Part shown: piece after piece, positions 9,101 to 17,003 of the stretch | Position numbering within the stretch: the first letter of the stretch is position 1 | How the letters are laid out: every line of letters starts with the position of its first letter | Source: Kiritimatiellia bacterium | GTDB taxonomy: Bacteria > Verrucomicrobiota > Kiritimatiellia > CAIQIC01 > Lenti-01 | DNA length: 48,054 nt | NCBI GenBank assembly: GCA_028681135.1 | Contig: JAQUJC010000017.1 | Location: forward strand, 1 to 48,054 | Direction of reading: 5' to 3' | The notes under the pieces: generated by a model | The model's input: only the letters and a program-made list of their open reading frames with translations | The model's database searches: none | What the model was told of the DNA's origin: nothing | Position numbers and translations under genes: made by a program

Positions 9101-9332
9101 ATGTGCCGGCATCCAGCGTGAAGTCGGAGGACAGTGCCCCACCGTTCACACCCTTGAGGATATCCAATCCCGTGACACTAAAATCGATTTCGGAGCCACC
9201 CGCGTTCCAAAGCTCGAGTCCCTTGGGCGTGGTCCCGCTGTCGGTATCCACATACTGGGAAATGATCAACTGCCCCGCCGCCATGCTCGCGCCAAGACAA
9301 ATACTCGCCAATCCTATAATCCACTTTTTCAT
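6135..9332 (-). CDS. Secreted LTD / Ig-like repeat surface protein
   Basis: A 1065-residue exported protein. The start is ATG 9332: AGGAG lies 6 bp upstream and MKKWIIGLASICLGASMAAG is a good signal peptide. Domains in order, approximate: lamin-tail (LTD) domain 20-195 (LIISQYVD, LELWNAG); Ig/PKD-like repeat 198-285; Gly/Thr-rich bacterial repeat (ITVSPSVNGSATTTP) 288-370; second LTD 372-540 (LIISQYYEG, WIEIYNPG); second Ig-like repeat 545-632, nearly identical to the first; a beta-sandwich of carbohydrate-binding type 640-800 (GGIFRLDDVVIHG); further Ig-like repeats 805-985; and a C-terminal module ending RLIRVWFN. No PEP-CTERM or membrane anchor is seen. A surface adhesin or matrix role is plausible but unproven. 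It is transcribed alone and ends in a strong terminator. Confidence 0.8.
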   Translation of the reverse strand: MKKWIIGLASICLGASMAAGQLIISQYVDTDSGTTPKGLELWNAGGSEIDFSVTGLDILKGVNGGALSSDFTLDAGTLAAGAVMVVGTQDIVDYVEGLGTGVLTALKAFTFNGDDALQVQLDSVVQDTFGTPGVDPGSAWSGSGVSTADQNIQLLDGISTGSTAGWTDPSTRFETISETPSAAGGLEGFGVAPGPVGFAVSFDQADAFTVEEGSSATITATAANGTEPYAYAWTTDLGETYRTISGGTLTILATAPIGSYSASVVATDGASATASNSLTFSVAAPAVKYAITVSPSVNGSATTTPATEAEAGTTVTVNPTPDSGYAKDTITVTAADTSNVEVTGETFTMPAQAVTVAVTFQEASTSGALIISQYYEGPSYNKWIEIYNPGSAAVDLSAGSYYVGSWNNDNREGWKTDAAPSKSVALTGTIAGGGTYLVNESRAALPTYATADQSFTPDFNGDDSVVLYTGETYAFANVVDAFGLTGNTAKDKSFVRKDTVTVGVNTDFNAADWDEFTNAEVDAAAESTNERIGYHSTGPAVFSVSFDQTSGFTVEEGSSATITATAANGTEPYAYAWTTDLGETYRTISGGTLTILATAPIGSYSASVVATDGASATASNSLTFSVVAPTPAEGIVDFRFNEDPYLQVTAKDANLTVSDMALSDGTIETAVTTGDYFTDEPYIEETSGWTATAQADAKAFVFTITPAAGASMTIDAISFKAYATSAGPSAFGFDIAGGTATYEVDAPSSTLVTVSQAVAGVVSETGAIEVKIQGWQNGSRESSGGGIFRLDDVVIHGSVSTGPLQFSVSVDKPNDFEVQEGNSATITATAANGTAPYSYSWTSTLGGAYFTDVDDVFTILATAPTGDYSATVTATDDTMATAQKTVTFSVVGLPPGQPAVLISGDMSGTVGVPLSLNISITNETASDWGFEFFNPDTSANFDADYSSFPPVWAFTPATNGTYTLTVTATTGSGDYSSTVYLVISAGSGGDDVPIPAITFVAGTGFTFDIPDGSGLARVEGANATVTGQEFTWTTLTSPTDYEVVGTTVTIKSGVATQRLIRVWFN
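7459..7680 (-). repeat. Internal 222-bp repeat, copy 1
   Basis: Encodes one Ig-like domain and is nearly identical at DNA level to 8491-8712, with only a few scattered differences. This points to a recent intragenic duplication or conversion. Confidence 0.85.
8491..8712 (-). repeat. Internal 222-bp repeat, copy 2
   Basis: Second copy of the Ig-like coding segment at 7459-7680, of the same length and in the same frame. Confidence 0.85.
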
Positions 9333-9395
9333 GCCAATCTCCTGATTTGAGAACTGCTGTACGAATTCTGTAATCAGAATACTCCCAACGTCCAT

Positions 9396-10010
9396 CCTCC
9401 GGCAAGGGAAATCTTTCCAGGAAATCTGTCGAGCAGGTCGAGCGCTTTACCCCAAAGGGGGTTCGCGTACCAGTTTGCCTGCAAGGGGAATCCGAGGCCG
9501 GAGGTCTGATGTCCGACACAGGAAGGTGGCCCACGCTGAAACGTGGACACCCTACGAAGCCCGTTTGGAGTCCCGCCTTCAGGCTGAATCTTTGCAGCCA
9601 TCGTCTTGGGCTGATTCCAGAACGATTCTCCGGTCGTTCCCCCGATCCCGGGCAGGACGGAGCCTGCCCCATCATGAACCTCATCTGTGTTCATCGGTGG
9701 TTCTCTTATCCCTCTTGGGTTGCGGCCATGTCGCGCGGTCGCGCGGTCGCGCTGTGAATCTCTGAGGCCCTTGGTGGTTAACACTGATAGTGTGCAAGCG
9801 CTGGTCATGTTGAGTGGAGGCGCACCGCGCCGAAGTCGAAACATCTCGGTTTCGCTGCTATGGCTGGCCGGTTGCATCCGGGCCGAGATCCCTCGACAAG
9901 TCGGGATGACAGCCGCTGGGCACGCTGGATGCTCCCTCGGCTGTTGGTTCCGTGTTCCTGGCGCTTGTTTTCTTAGCGGTTGAGTTCGTGGGGGCATTGG
10001 CGTATCATAG
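9396..10010. other. Long noncoding gap with a dispersed repeat
   Basis: No convincing gene is seen. Open frames here have low-complexity or frame-unstable translations. A 30-bp stretch at 9559-9588 is the inverse of 21805-21834, with about three mismatches (core TTCAGCCTGAAGGC). Three CGCGCGGT-like octamers lie near 9728-9755. Promoters for the two flanking genes are presumably here but cannot be fixed. Confidence 0.5.
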
Positions 10011-10032
10011 GCCACGACTGGAGGAAAATGAC

Positions 10033-10950
10033 ATGAGCCGCACCCTGACATCCCGTAAACGCCCCCCCATTGCCAAGCGCCTGGTCGTCGCCGGCGCCCA
10101 ATTCGCGGTGGTGGCCAACGATATTCCCGCCAATCTGGAGCGCTGCGTGCATTTTCTGCGCCGGGCCAGCAAAGAAGCGGGCGCAAAGTTGGTGGTGTTC
10201 CCCGAATCCATCACCACCGGCTACAATCCGGCGATGGCCGCAGAAGACTTCTATGAGTGGTTGCCGCCGACCCAGGACATGCTGCTCCCGATCCAGCGCG
10301 TTTGCAAGGAGTTGAAGATTCATTGCGTCCTGCCAACCTATGAGCGCGGGTCCCGGCGTGGGGTGGTCTATAATTCCGCCTTTATGATTGATTCGCGCGG
10401 CAAATGCCTGGGTGTTTATCGCAAAACGCACCTGTTTCCCACCGAGCGTCTGGAAAACGATGGCTGGGCTACCCCTGGCCGCCACTACCCCGTTTTCAAG
10501 ACCGAGATCGGCACCATTGGGATACACATTTGTTACGACGGCGACTTTCCAGAGGTGTCCCGTATTTTGGGCGTCAAGGGTGCGACCATCCTCTGCCGCC
10601 CCACGGCGCTGATGCGCAGCTTTGAAATATGGGAAGGCACCACCAAAATGCGTGCCTATGAAAACCACGTCTATCATATCGGGGTCAACGCCGTCGGGAC
10701 AGACGCCGCCCAGACGGCCTACTTCGGGCATTCGATGATTGTCTCGCCCATCGCCGAAACCCTGGCACTGGCGCGCGCCGTTGATGATTTAATTTATGCC
10801 GAACTGGACCCCGACCCGATCCGGCGCATCAGTTATGGCTCTGATGCGCCCATGCTCTTTGAGCATCTGGCCGATCGCAACGTGAAATCCTACACCCGGG
10901 AACTCACGACTGCCGCGATGTCGCCGTTTACCCCAACGGTGCAAAAATAA
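10033..10950 (+). CDS. Nitrilase-superfamily carbon-nitrogen hydrolase
   Basis: A cytoplasmic amidohydrolase of 305 residues with the Glu-Lys-Cys triad of the family: E58 in VVFPES, K131 in VYRKTHLF and C167 in HICYDGDFPE. It hydrolyses a carboxamide or nitrile, but its branch and substrate cannot be read from sequence; the aliphatic-amidase or N-carbamoyl-amine hydrolase type is most likely. GGAGG at 10019-10023 lies about 9 bp before ATG 10033, which supports that start over upstream codons in the same frame. The N-terminal 15 residues (SRTLTSRKRPPIAK) are basic and precede the first strand (RLVVAGAQFAVV). It stands alone between two long noncoding stretches, so context gives no pathway. 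Confidence 0.85.
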   Translation: MSRTLTSRKRPPIAKRLVVAGAQFAVVANDIPANLERCVHFLRRASKEAGAKLVVFPESITTGYNPAMAAEDFYEWLPPTQDMLLPIQRVCKELKIHCVLPTYERGSRRGVVYNSAFMIDSRGKCLGVYRKTHLFPTERLENDGWATPGRHYPVFKTEIGTIGIHICYDGDFPEVSRILGVKGATILCRPTALMRSFEIWEGTTKMRAYENHVYHIGVNAVGTDAAQTAYFGHSMIVSPIAETLALARAVDDLIYAELDPDPIRRISYGSDAPMLFEHLADRNVKSYTRELTTAAMSPFTPTVQK

Positions 10951-11378
10951 CGGCGAACAGCCGCGCCGCCGGGGAGAAAATTAATCTGACAGGAACACAG
11001 AAAAAGACCTGGCAGCCATTTTAGACAAGATTTACAGGATTCAATCTATAGTCTCTCGTCTCCAGTCTCCCCCATCCGTGTTATCGGCGCCATCCGTGGT
11101 GGCTGTTACGGTGCCTTTGTGAAATCCCCCGGGCTTGTCCCGGGGATGGTTAGGTTGCTGCCGCAGCGTGTATCGCTGTGCAGCCTTAACCACACCGGGG
11201 CAAGCCCGGTGGATGAGCAGCCAAGGGGGGAAATTTGACAACTCCCCACTCCCCACCCACGACGCACCTCTCCCCTTTCCTGCTTTCATGAGTTCACATT
11301 CAAGTTCCCCGCTACATGGGAAACCGTTTCATGGCTGATGTAAAAAAAAGGGTGTTCTTTTAGAAACAGTTCGCTAGG
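10951..11378. other. Noncoding gap
   Basis: Holds the REPIN-like element at 11123-11214, a short GTC-phased heptamer stretch near 11048-11068, and the presumed promoter region of the TPR/TolQR operon. No gene is seen. Confidence 0.5.
11123..11214. repeat. REPIN-like paired palindrome
   Basis: Two inverted arms, CCGGGCTTGTCCCGG at 11128-11142 and CCGGGGCAAGCCCGG at 11195-11209, enclose a middle part that is itself partly complementary (GGTTAGGTTG with CAGCCTTAACC). The whole 92 bp can fold into one long hairpin. It is the reverse complement of the tandem units at 47831-48038. Confidence 0.75.
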
Positions 11379-12599
11379 ATGCGCCCTGTAATGATCCGAC
11401 TAGGCAACAAGCACCGCAGTGGGCACGGCTGGGCCGCCGCAGGATGGGTCGTGGGTTTGACCTTGTTCCTTGGGTCTGTTCTGCCCGCCACCGCCCAGGA
11501 ACCCGCCCCTGACGACTCACCCCAAGCGCTCTTTCAAAGCGGCATGAGCCGCTTCATTGCCGGCGATTATGCCAATTCCGTGGATTTCCTCGCGGAACTC
11601 GTCAAGGTTTTTGGCCGAGAGCCCGAACTGCAAACTCAGATTGATCTAGCGATGTACGCGCACGCCTGCGCGCTCTACAATCTTGGCCAGCACGCCGAGG
11701 CCATCAAAGCTTTCGAGGCCTACACCGCGCAGTTCCCGGGGTCCAAGTTTGCCGACGAAGCCCTCTTCCGTATCGGTTCCGCCCAGCAGCAGCTCGAGGA
11801 ATACGAGTTGGCCATCGCTGCCTACCAGAAGCTGCGCTCGACCTTCCCACGCTCGAGCTACTCCGAAGACGGGCTGTATCAAGTGGCCATTTGCCGCCTC
11901 ATCCAGGAGCAAAATGCGCTGGCGGCGGCTGCCTTCCATGACTTTATGAACGCCTATCCCCGCAGTTTCCTCTGGGGACAGGCCGGTGCCTTTCGCGCCC
12001 GCGCGCTCTTCGACGATGGCAAGGCCACCGAAGCCATTGATATCTTGCAGGAAATTGAACAGCGCCCGCGCTCCTGGTCCGTCATCACCTACTGCAATTT
12101 CCTCGCCTTTGAAATCGGCGATTTCCTGTTCGACGACACGGAATACGAGCTGGCGCTGACGGCCTACCGGCGGGTCAAGCCGCGCATTGCGCTGTTGCGC
12201 CACCAGCAAAACCATCTGGCCACGCTCGAAGCCCGGCTCGCGGCCATCCAATCGGCCCGGCCCTCGGTGCGCGACATTCGCTCGCGCTTTCAGGAAGAGC
12301 GACGCATCGTGGCCGATCTCGCCCAGGCCCGCGAAATGGCCGAGAAGCTCGAAGGGCTCCCCGACTACGACGCCAATCTGTACCACCGCATCGGCCGCTG
12401 CTTCTTCAACACTGACCGGTATTGGGAGGCGCGCGTCGCCTTTACCCGCGTGGTCGCCATTGCCACCGATGAAACGGTGCGTGAAGCGGGCCACTTCGAC
12501 CTGATCCTCGCCGTCTCCCGTCTGCGCCGCTTTGATGATCTGCTCATCGAAGCCGACCAGTATCTGGCCACCTATGACACCACCGGGAAATGGGAATGA
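11379..12599 (+). CDS. Periplasmic TPR protein
   Basis: A 406-residue exported tetratricopeptide-repeat protein and the first gene of the TolQR-like operon. A basic N-terminus and hydrophobic segment (AGWVVGLTLFLGSVLPATAQ) form a signal peptide. TPR-type helix pairs follow (ALYNLGQHAEAIKAFEAYTAQFPG, then the EYELAIAAYQKLRSTFP unit), as in YbgF/CpoB-like proteins. A longer helical stretch near 270-330 (SRFQEERRIVADLAQAREMA) may be a coiled coil. The ATG at 11379 was used; ATG 11391 is equally possible, and neither has a strong Shine-Dalgarno. Its stop overlaps the next start as ATGA (12596-12599), so the two are translationally coupled. TPR partners of TolQR or ExbBD motors usually act as periplasmic scaffolds, and that is the inferred role here. 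Confidence 0.8.
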   Translation: MRPVMIRLGNKHRSGHGWAAAGWVVGLTLFLGSVLPATAQEPAPDDSPQALFQSGMSRFIAGDYANSVDFLAELVKVFGREPELQTQIDLAMYAHACALYNLGQHAEAIKAFEAYTAQFPGSKFADEALFRIGSAQQQLEEYELAIAAYQKLRSTFPRSSYSEDGLYQVAICRLIQEQNALAAAAFHDFMNAYPRSFLWGQAGAFRARALFDDGKATEAIDILQEIEQRPRSWSVITYCNFLAFEIGDFLFDDTEYELALTAYRRVKPRIALLRHQQNHLATLEARLAAIQSARPSVRDIRSRFQEERRIVADLAQAREMAEKLEGLPDYDANLYHRIGRCFFNTDRYWEARVAFTRVVAIATDETVREAGHFDLILAVSRLRRFDDLLIEADQYLATYDTTGKWE

Positions 12600-15019
12600 G
12601 CCCCCAGCGCGCCATTCCAAAATCAGGCGCTCGAGGGCCTGCTCGGTTCCGCCGTTGTCCGGCCCATTCCGGCTGCTCACGTGGACATTGGACATTGGGC
12701 ATTGGCTCTTGGATATTGATCTTTCTCTTCGTCGCCCTGGGCACCGCCCTCCCCGCCGCGGCGGTTTCCGGACGCTGGGAAAAGCTGGAAGACGCGGTGT
12801 TGGGCGATGGCTACATGGATGGCGACAGCTTCCATATCCGTCACGACGGCAAGAACCACGTCATTCGGCTGTACTATGTCGACACCCCCGAAAGCAATAA
12901 ACAGTTTGAAGACCGCAACGCCGACCAGGCTGCTTACTTCAGCATCCCCATCACCCGGGTGGTCTCGCTCGGCAAAAAAGGAACAACCTTTACCCGCCGG
13001 ACCCTCTCCGGCGAAAAATTTACGGTCTGGACCCGCTGGGAGGATGCCATGGGCAGCGGCCAGAAGCGCTATTTTGGCGTGGTGAAGGTCGGCAAGAAGG
13101 ATCTCGCTGAGTTGCTGGTCGCCAATGGCCTGGCCCGCGTTTATGGGGCCTCCACCGTGTTGCCCGACGGCACCACGATTGACCAGAAATTTGCCAAGCT
13201 GCGCCAACTGGAACGGCGCGCTAAAGCCAAGCGCCTCGGTGGCTGGGCCAAAAAGGGCAAGAAGAGCAAGCGGGATGATACGGTCGAGGGGATGTTCGAC
13301 ATCGAGCCCGAAGAGGGCACCACCGAACCCGGCGCCCTCCCCGCGTGGATTGAGGATGAAGTTGAGGTGGGCGTCTATGAAGGCAAGTGGGCCAACGTTC
13401 CCACGGTCGCCTTCCTGCGCGCTGAGGCATTCATCAACTCGGAACAGTACGAGGATGCCGAAATCGAGATGCGCAAGTTGGTGCATCGCTTCCCCGAGCA
13501 CGTTCAAAAGGCCCGCATCGAGTTCTACCTGGCGCTCTCCGTTGCGATGCAGGAGCGTTTCGAGGAGGCAGTCCAGCGCTTCAAGACCTGGCTACAGGCG
13601 TACCCCTCTCACATCCTCGTCCCCGATGTGCAGTACTGGATGCCCATCAGCCTCTACTACGACGGCAAGTACGAAGAAGCGCTGCCCTATTTCGACGAGT
13701 ACGCCCAACACAACCCCATGAGCATCTATGCCCCCGAGGCCACCTACCGCGCCGCCTGCTGCCGGTATGCCCTCGAAGACTACGAGCGCTGCGCCGCCGA
13801 CACCGCGGCCTGGCTCGCGCGCCACCCCGACCACTATTTCCGTTTTGAGGCCGCCATCATGCGTGGTGATGCCCTGGCCGTCCTGGCCAAATTCGACGCC
13901 GCCAAGGAATCCTACCACCTCGCGTTGACCCCCGCCGCCGGGCCCTTCTACTACATGGCCCTCACCCAGATTGCCCGCGTCCACAAAGCCCTCGCCGAGG
14001 AAGACGACTACCGCGCCATGGCCACCGACTATGCCCAATACATCAAGGACATGCCCAACGACGGCAACATCATCGATGCCGCCTACCACGCCGGCTGGGC
14101 GCTGCGCCAGATCGGCCGCTCCGACCAGGCCCGCGCGCTCTACTGGCAGATGATTGAGCGCCACGGCAATACCCCCGCCTGGGAAGGCTTCGACCTCATG
14201 CTCGCCGACCTCGCCACCATGTATCCGCGCGCCACCGACGACTATGCCAAGGAGCTGCGCACCCGTTACAACAAAGCCCTCACCCACCAGCGCCTCACCC
14301 TTGCCGCCCGCCTGACCTGGGCCGAAGCCCAACTGCTGCCCGACGACCAGCAGGCCCGGGTCCTCGCGGTCTTTGCCGGACGCTTCAAAGCCGACTATCT
14401 CGGCGCCGAAACCCTCGTCTGGCTCGGACGCTCCTGGATACATCACGGCATGCCCCAAAACGGCATCCCCCACCTCGAATTGCTGCTCGAAAAATATCCC
14501 GATAGCCGCCAGGTCCCCGAAGCCCAGACGCTGCTGGCCCAGCAGGCCATCGATGCCAAGGACTACCCCATCGCGCTCGCCTATGCCAACTCGGTGCTCG
14601 CCAACGCCGCCGAAATTCAGTTTGTGCTCGAAGCCACCTTCCTGCGCGCCGAAGCCCTCCACGGCATCGGGCGCTACGGCGAGGCCATCAGCGACTACAA
14701 CGCCATCCTTGCCAACCGCGCCGCCCCCCGCCGGCTCAAGCCCGAGGCGCTTCTGGGCATCGCCGCCTGCATGGAAGCCCAATCGGAATTCGCCCAGGCG
14801 ATTGCCTACTACCAGCGCGTTTATGTTCTCTATGGCGCTTACCGCAAGGCGGTCATCCAGGCCTATCTGCGCTCCGGTGCCTGCTTTGAAGAACTCAACG
14901 ACACGCAAGCCGCCGTCAAGACCTATCGCGAATTTCTCAACAGTGATTTCTCGCCTGGCACCGCCGGCGCAGCCCACGCCCGCCACCGCATTGCCGCCCT
15001 TGCCGGAGGCACGTCATGA
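12596..15019 (+). CDS. Secreted nuclease (SNase) - TPR fusion protein
   Basis: A single 807-residue frame joins two modules. After a hydrophobic export segment (WILIFLFVALGTALPAAA, about 39-56) comes a Staphylococcal-nuclease-like domain, about 70-190. D75-G76-D77 and IRLYYVDTPE give R91, D96 and E99, and QKRYFG gives R158. The R-x7-E spacing equals R35/E43 of micrococcal nuclease, so phosphodiester cleavage looks possible. A charged linker (about 210-260, KKGKKSKRDD and DIEPEEGTTEPG) leads into at least eight TPR-like repeats to the end. ATG 12596 makes an ATGA overlap with the previous stop. A heptamer repeat (12683-12717) lies in the leader, so the true start might be a later TTG. The next gene also overlaps as ATGA. 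The protein probably works in the periplasm with the TolQR-like motor. Confidence 0.8.
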   Translation: MSPQRAIPKSGARGPARFRRCPAHSGCSRGHWTLGIGSWILIFLFVALGTALPAAAVSGRWEKLEDAVLGDGYMDGDSFHIRHDGKNHVIRLYYVDTPESNKQFEDRNADQAAYFSIPITRVVSLGKKGTTFTRRTLSGEKFTVWTRWEDAMGSGQKRYFGVVKVGKKDLAELLVANGLARVYGASTVLPDGTTIDQKFAKLRQLERRAKAKRLGGWAKKGKKSKRDDTVEGMFDIEPEEGTTEPGALPAWIEDEVEVGVYEGKWANVPTVAFLRAEAFINSEQYEDAEIEMRKLVHRFPEHVQKARIEFYLALSVAMQERFEEAVQRFKTWLQAYPSHILVPDVQYWMPISLYYDGKYEEALPYFDEYAQHNPMSIYAPEATYRAACCRYALEDYERCAADTAAWLARHPDHYFRFEAAIMRGDALAVLAKFDAAKESYHLALTPAAGPFYYMALTQIARVHKALAEEDDYRAMATDYAQYIKDMPNDGNIIDAAYHAGWALRQIGRSDQARALYWQMIERHGNTPAWEGFDLMLADLATMYPRATDDYAKELRTRYNKALTHQRLTLAARLTWAEAQLLPDDQQARVLAVFAGRFKADYLGAETLVWLGRSWIHHGMPQNGIPHLELLLEKYPDSRQVPEAQTLLAQQAIDAKDYPIALAYANSVLANAAEIQFVLEATFLRAEALHGIGRYGEAISDYNAILANRAAPRRLKPEALLGIAACMEAQSEFAQAIAYYQRVYVLYGAYRKAVIQAYLRSGACFEELNDTQAAVKTYREFLNSDFSPGTAGAAHARHRIAALAGGTS
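12683..12717 (+). repeat. Heptamer tract, five units
   Basis: Five consecutive GGNNNTT heptamers (GGACATT twice, GGGCATT, GGCTCTT, GGATATT). The tract lies inside the leader of the nuclease-TPR reading frame without breaking it, and belongs to the same family as 15100-15176 and 18949-18983. Confidence 0.85.
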
Positions 15020-16119
15020 AAAGGAACCAGAAGTCAGGAATCAGGAGTCAGGAGCCAGAAGTTCGGAAATTTTCCGGATCGTCTGTTTTCTCTTCACCTG
15101 AACATTGGACATTGAACAGTGGATATTGGCCATCGGCTATTGGTTATTGGATATTGGCTATTGGCCATTGGCTATTGACTATTATCTCCCCTTCCGGCCC
15201 AAGGTCGTGCCGACTCCATTTCGCGGTTTTGCCCCTGCTCGCCGCGCTAGCCCTGCCCGCTTCCGCCCAGCTCGGCCCCTATCCCGTTGTGACCAAGCAG
15301 GCCACTTTCGAGGCCTCTCTCTACAAGCGCGACAAAGATATCCTGTGGGTGGAACGCAAATCCGCCAGTGGTGAGCGCACCCCGCAGGTCGGCATTGCCA
15401 TCGCGGACATTCTCAACGTCCAGATGCCCCGCCCGGCCCTTTTCGACGCAGTCGAGCGCCTGCGCGCCGCCCCTAAGGCCACCGATCGCCAGTTCCAGGC
15501 CGCTCATCGCGCCCTCGATAAGTTTATCCTCCAAACCCGCGCCATGCGTGACATTCCCGGCATCCCCGCCAACGAGGCCATCCTGCTCAAAGGCCGACTC
15601 TATGCCCGCAAAGGCCTCTGGCGCGAGGCCATTCGCCAATTCGAAAATGTCGTCACCTATGCCCCGGGCACCGAAACCGCCACCAATGCGCAAATTTATG
15701 CCGGGATTGCCTACGCCAAGAGCGATGAACATTACTTCGCCGTCGAATATCTCGCCGGCATACCCCTGCCCGAGGAAGACGAAGAACTTCTCTCCACTCT
15801 CCTCTACGCCCTGGGCAACTCCTATGTCGCCCTGGGCAATTACGACAATGCCCTGCTCTCCTACCTCCCCCTCGTCGTCTTCTATCCTTATGTCCAGGCC
15901 AACGAAGCCCGCGGGCTCGCCGCCTGCCTCACCTGCTATGCCCACCTCGAGGAATGGGAGCCGCTCTACCGCACCATCCAGGAAATCAAACGCCTCTACC
16001 CCGACTCCCCCGCCCAGGAAACCGCCGATGACTTCCTCGAGAAGTATCACGACGAACTGGTCAAAGCAGGCCAATTTGTCGATGCCGCCAAGATCACCTC
16101 ATCGGATACTGCGCCATGA
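15016..16119 (+). CDS. Exported TPR-repeat protein
   Basis: A 367-residue frame that starts with an ATGA overlap on the nuclease-TPR stop (15016-15019). The first 60 codons are mostly repeat DNA: an AGGANYC heptamer tract (15022-15063) and eleven GRNNATT heptamers (15100-15176), which translate to GYWPSAIGYWILAIGHW-like sequence. The signal peptide follows (LHFAVLPLLAALALPASA, about 68-85), so the functional start may be the TTG at 15175. The mature part has a lysine-rich strand region (ATFEASLYKRDKDILWVERK) and TPR-like helices (GLWREAIRQFENVVTYAPG, GNSYVALGNYDNALLSYLP). It is probably a second periplasmic scaffold of the TolQR-like system. The stop overlaps an ATG at 16116, although the ExbB start is probably further on. 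Confidence 0.75.
   Translation: MKRNQKSGIRSQEPEVRKFSGSSVFSSPEHWTLNSGYWPSAIGYWILAIGHWLLTIISPSGPRSCRLHFAVLPLLAALALPASAQLGPYPVVTKQATFEASLYKRDKDILWVERKSASGERTPQVGIAIADILNVQMPRPALFDAVERLRAAPKATDRQFQAAHRALDKFILQTRAMRDIPGIPANEAILLKGRLYARKGLWREAIRQFENVVTYAPGTETATNAQIYAGIAYAKSDEHYFAVEYLAGIPLPEEDEELLSTLLYALGNSYVALGNYDNALLSYLPLVVFYPYVQANEARGLAACLTCYAHLEEWEPLYRTIQEIKRLYPDSPAQETADDFLEKYHDELVKAGQFVDAAKITSSDTAP
15022..15063 (+). repeat. Heptamer tract AGGANYC, six units
   Basis: Six consecutive 7-mers of AGRARYY form (AGGAACC, AGAAGTC, AGGAATC, AGGAGTC, AGGAGCC, AGAAGTT), just inside the start of the TPR frame. The sequence family differs from the GRNNATT tracts, but the period is the same. Confidence 0.8.
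15100..15176 (+). repeat. Heptamer tract GRNNATT, eleven units
   Basis: Eleven consecutive heptamers (for example GGATATT, GGCCATC, GGCTATT, GGTTATT). This is the longest tract of the family in the window. It contains no stop codon in the reading frame it interrupts. Confidence 0.9.
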
Positions 16120-16184
16120 GACCCCCCCCACGCACCCACTCCATTTTTTGCTTCCGCACCCGCTCTAGCCATAAGGAAACCATC

Positions 16185-16976
16185 ATGAAAAAACACCTCG
16201 CCGTTCTCGCCCTCATCGCCCTGCTGCTACCCCTCGCCGCCCTGGCCCAGGAGGCCCCCCCGCCCACGCCGCCACCTGAGGCCGCCGAACCCGTCGCGAC
16301 CAAAACCACCCTCTGGGACCTCATCAAGACCGGCGGCTGGGCCATGTGGCCGCTGGGCGCCTGCTCCGTCGGCCTGATCACCATGATCGTGCTGAACGTG
16401 CGCATGGTCAGCCGCAAGAATCTGCTGCCCCTCGGCGTGGTTGTCCCCATTCGCGCCGCCGCCGAGCAGCGCGATGTCGGCCAGATGTATTCCCTCGCGC
16501 GCTCCGCGCCCAACCTCTATACCAATGGGCTCATGTCCGGCCTGCGCAAGCTCGACCCCGATGACCCCGCCGCCTCCAAACCCGCGATGGAAAGCGCCAT
16601 CGCCGAAGCCGTCTCCCGCGAAGAAGCCCAGGTCGGCTTCTGGATCAACTTCCTCTCGCTCATCACCGGCGTCGCCCCCATGATCGGCCTGCTCGGCACC
16701 GTCTCGGGTATGATTGGTGCCTTCCAGAAAATCGGCATGGGCGGCATGGGCAAGCCCGAACTCCTCGCCGGCAACATCGGCGAAGCGCTCATCACCACTG
16801 CCACCGGGCTGACCATCGCCATCCCCGCCATGTTCGCCTACTTCCTCTTCCGCAACAACCTCTCGCGGATTGTCCGCGATGCCGAAGGCGAATACTCGGC
16901 GGTTCTCGACGCCCTCACCGGCGCTGGCGACCTCTTCGCCGAGGCCGAAGCGGCCCCCGCCGAGACCGAAGAATAA
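16185..16976 (+). CDS. MotA/TolQ/ExbB proton channel protein
   Basis: The inner-membrane proton-channel subunit of a TolQ/ExbB-type motor, which uses proton flow to energise a partner protein. It has a cleavable signal peptide (MKKHLAVLALIALLLPLAALA), a Pro-rich linker and a first membrane segment (GWAMWPLGACSVGLITMIVL). A cytoplasmic region follows (about 75-150), then the conserved block GVAPMIGLLGTVSGMIGAF and a last segment (IGEALITTATGLTIAIPAMF). It is about 263 residues long. ATG 16185 is preferred: MKK plus a signal peptide, with AAGGAA 8 bp upstream. The ATG at 16116 overlapping the previous stop would add 23 unrelated residues. Partner ExbD genes follow at 17571 and 18041, separated by the GxxExxY insertion. 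Confidence 0.9.
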   Translation: MKKHLAVLALIALLLPLAALAQEAPPPTPPPEAAEPVATKTTLWDLIKTGGWAMWPLGACSVGLITMIVLNVRMVSRKNLLPLGVVVPIRAAAEQRDVGQMYSLARSAPNLYTNGLMSGLRKLDPDDPAASKPAMESAIAEAVSREEAQVGFWINFLSLITGVAPMIGLLGTVSGMIGAFQKIGMGGMGKPELLAGNIGEALITTATGLTIAIPAMFAYFLFRNNLSRIVRDAEGEYSAVLDALTGAGDLFAEAEAAPAETEE

Positions 16977-16977
16977 A

Positions 16978-16998
16978 CCACAGAGATTCACAGAGAAA
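16978..16998. repeat. Left inverted repeat beside GxxExxY gene
   Basis: Contains ACAGAGATTCACAGAG. These 21 bp are the reverse complement of 17438-17458 with one mismatch, and also of 17522-17542 with slightly more. Confidence 0.75.
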
Positions 16999-17003
16999 AC
17001 CCG

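Noticed and set aside
13592-14986. Long minus-strand reading frame opposite the nuclease-TPR gene
   Set aside because: Glycine/valine-rich shadow of a GC-rich coding strand, with no domain and no start signal. Similar shadows oppose the GT4, TPR, ExbB and M20 genes.
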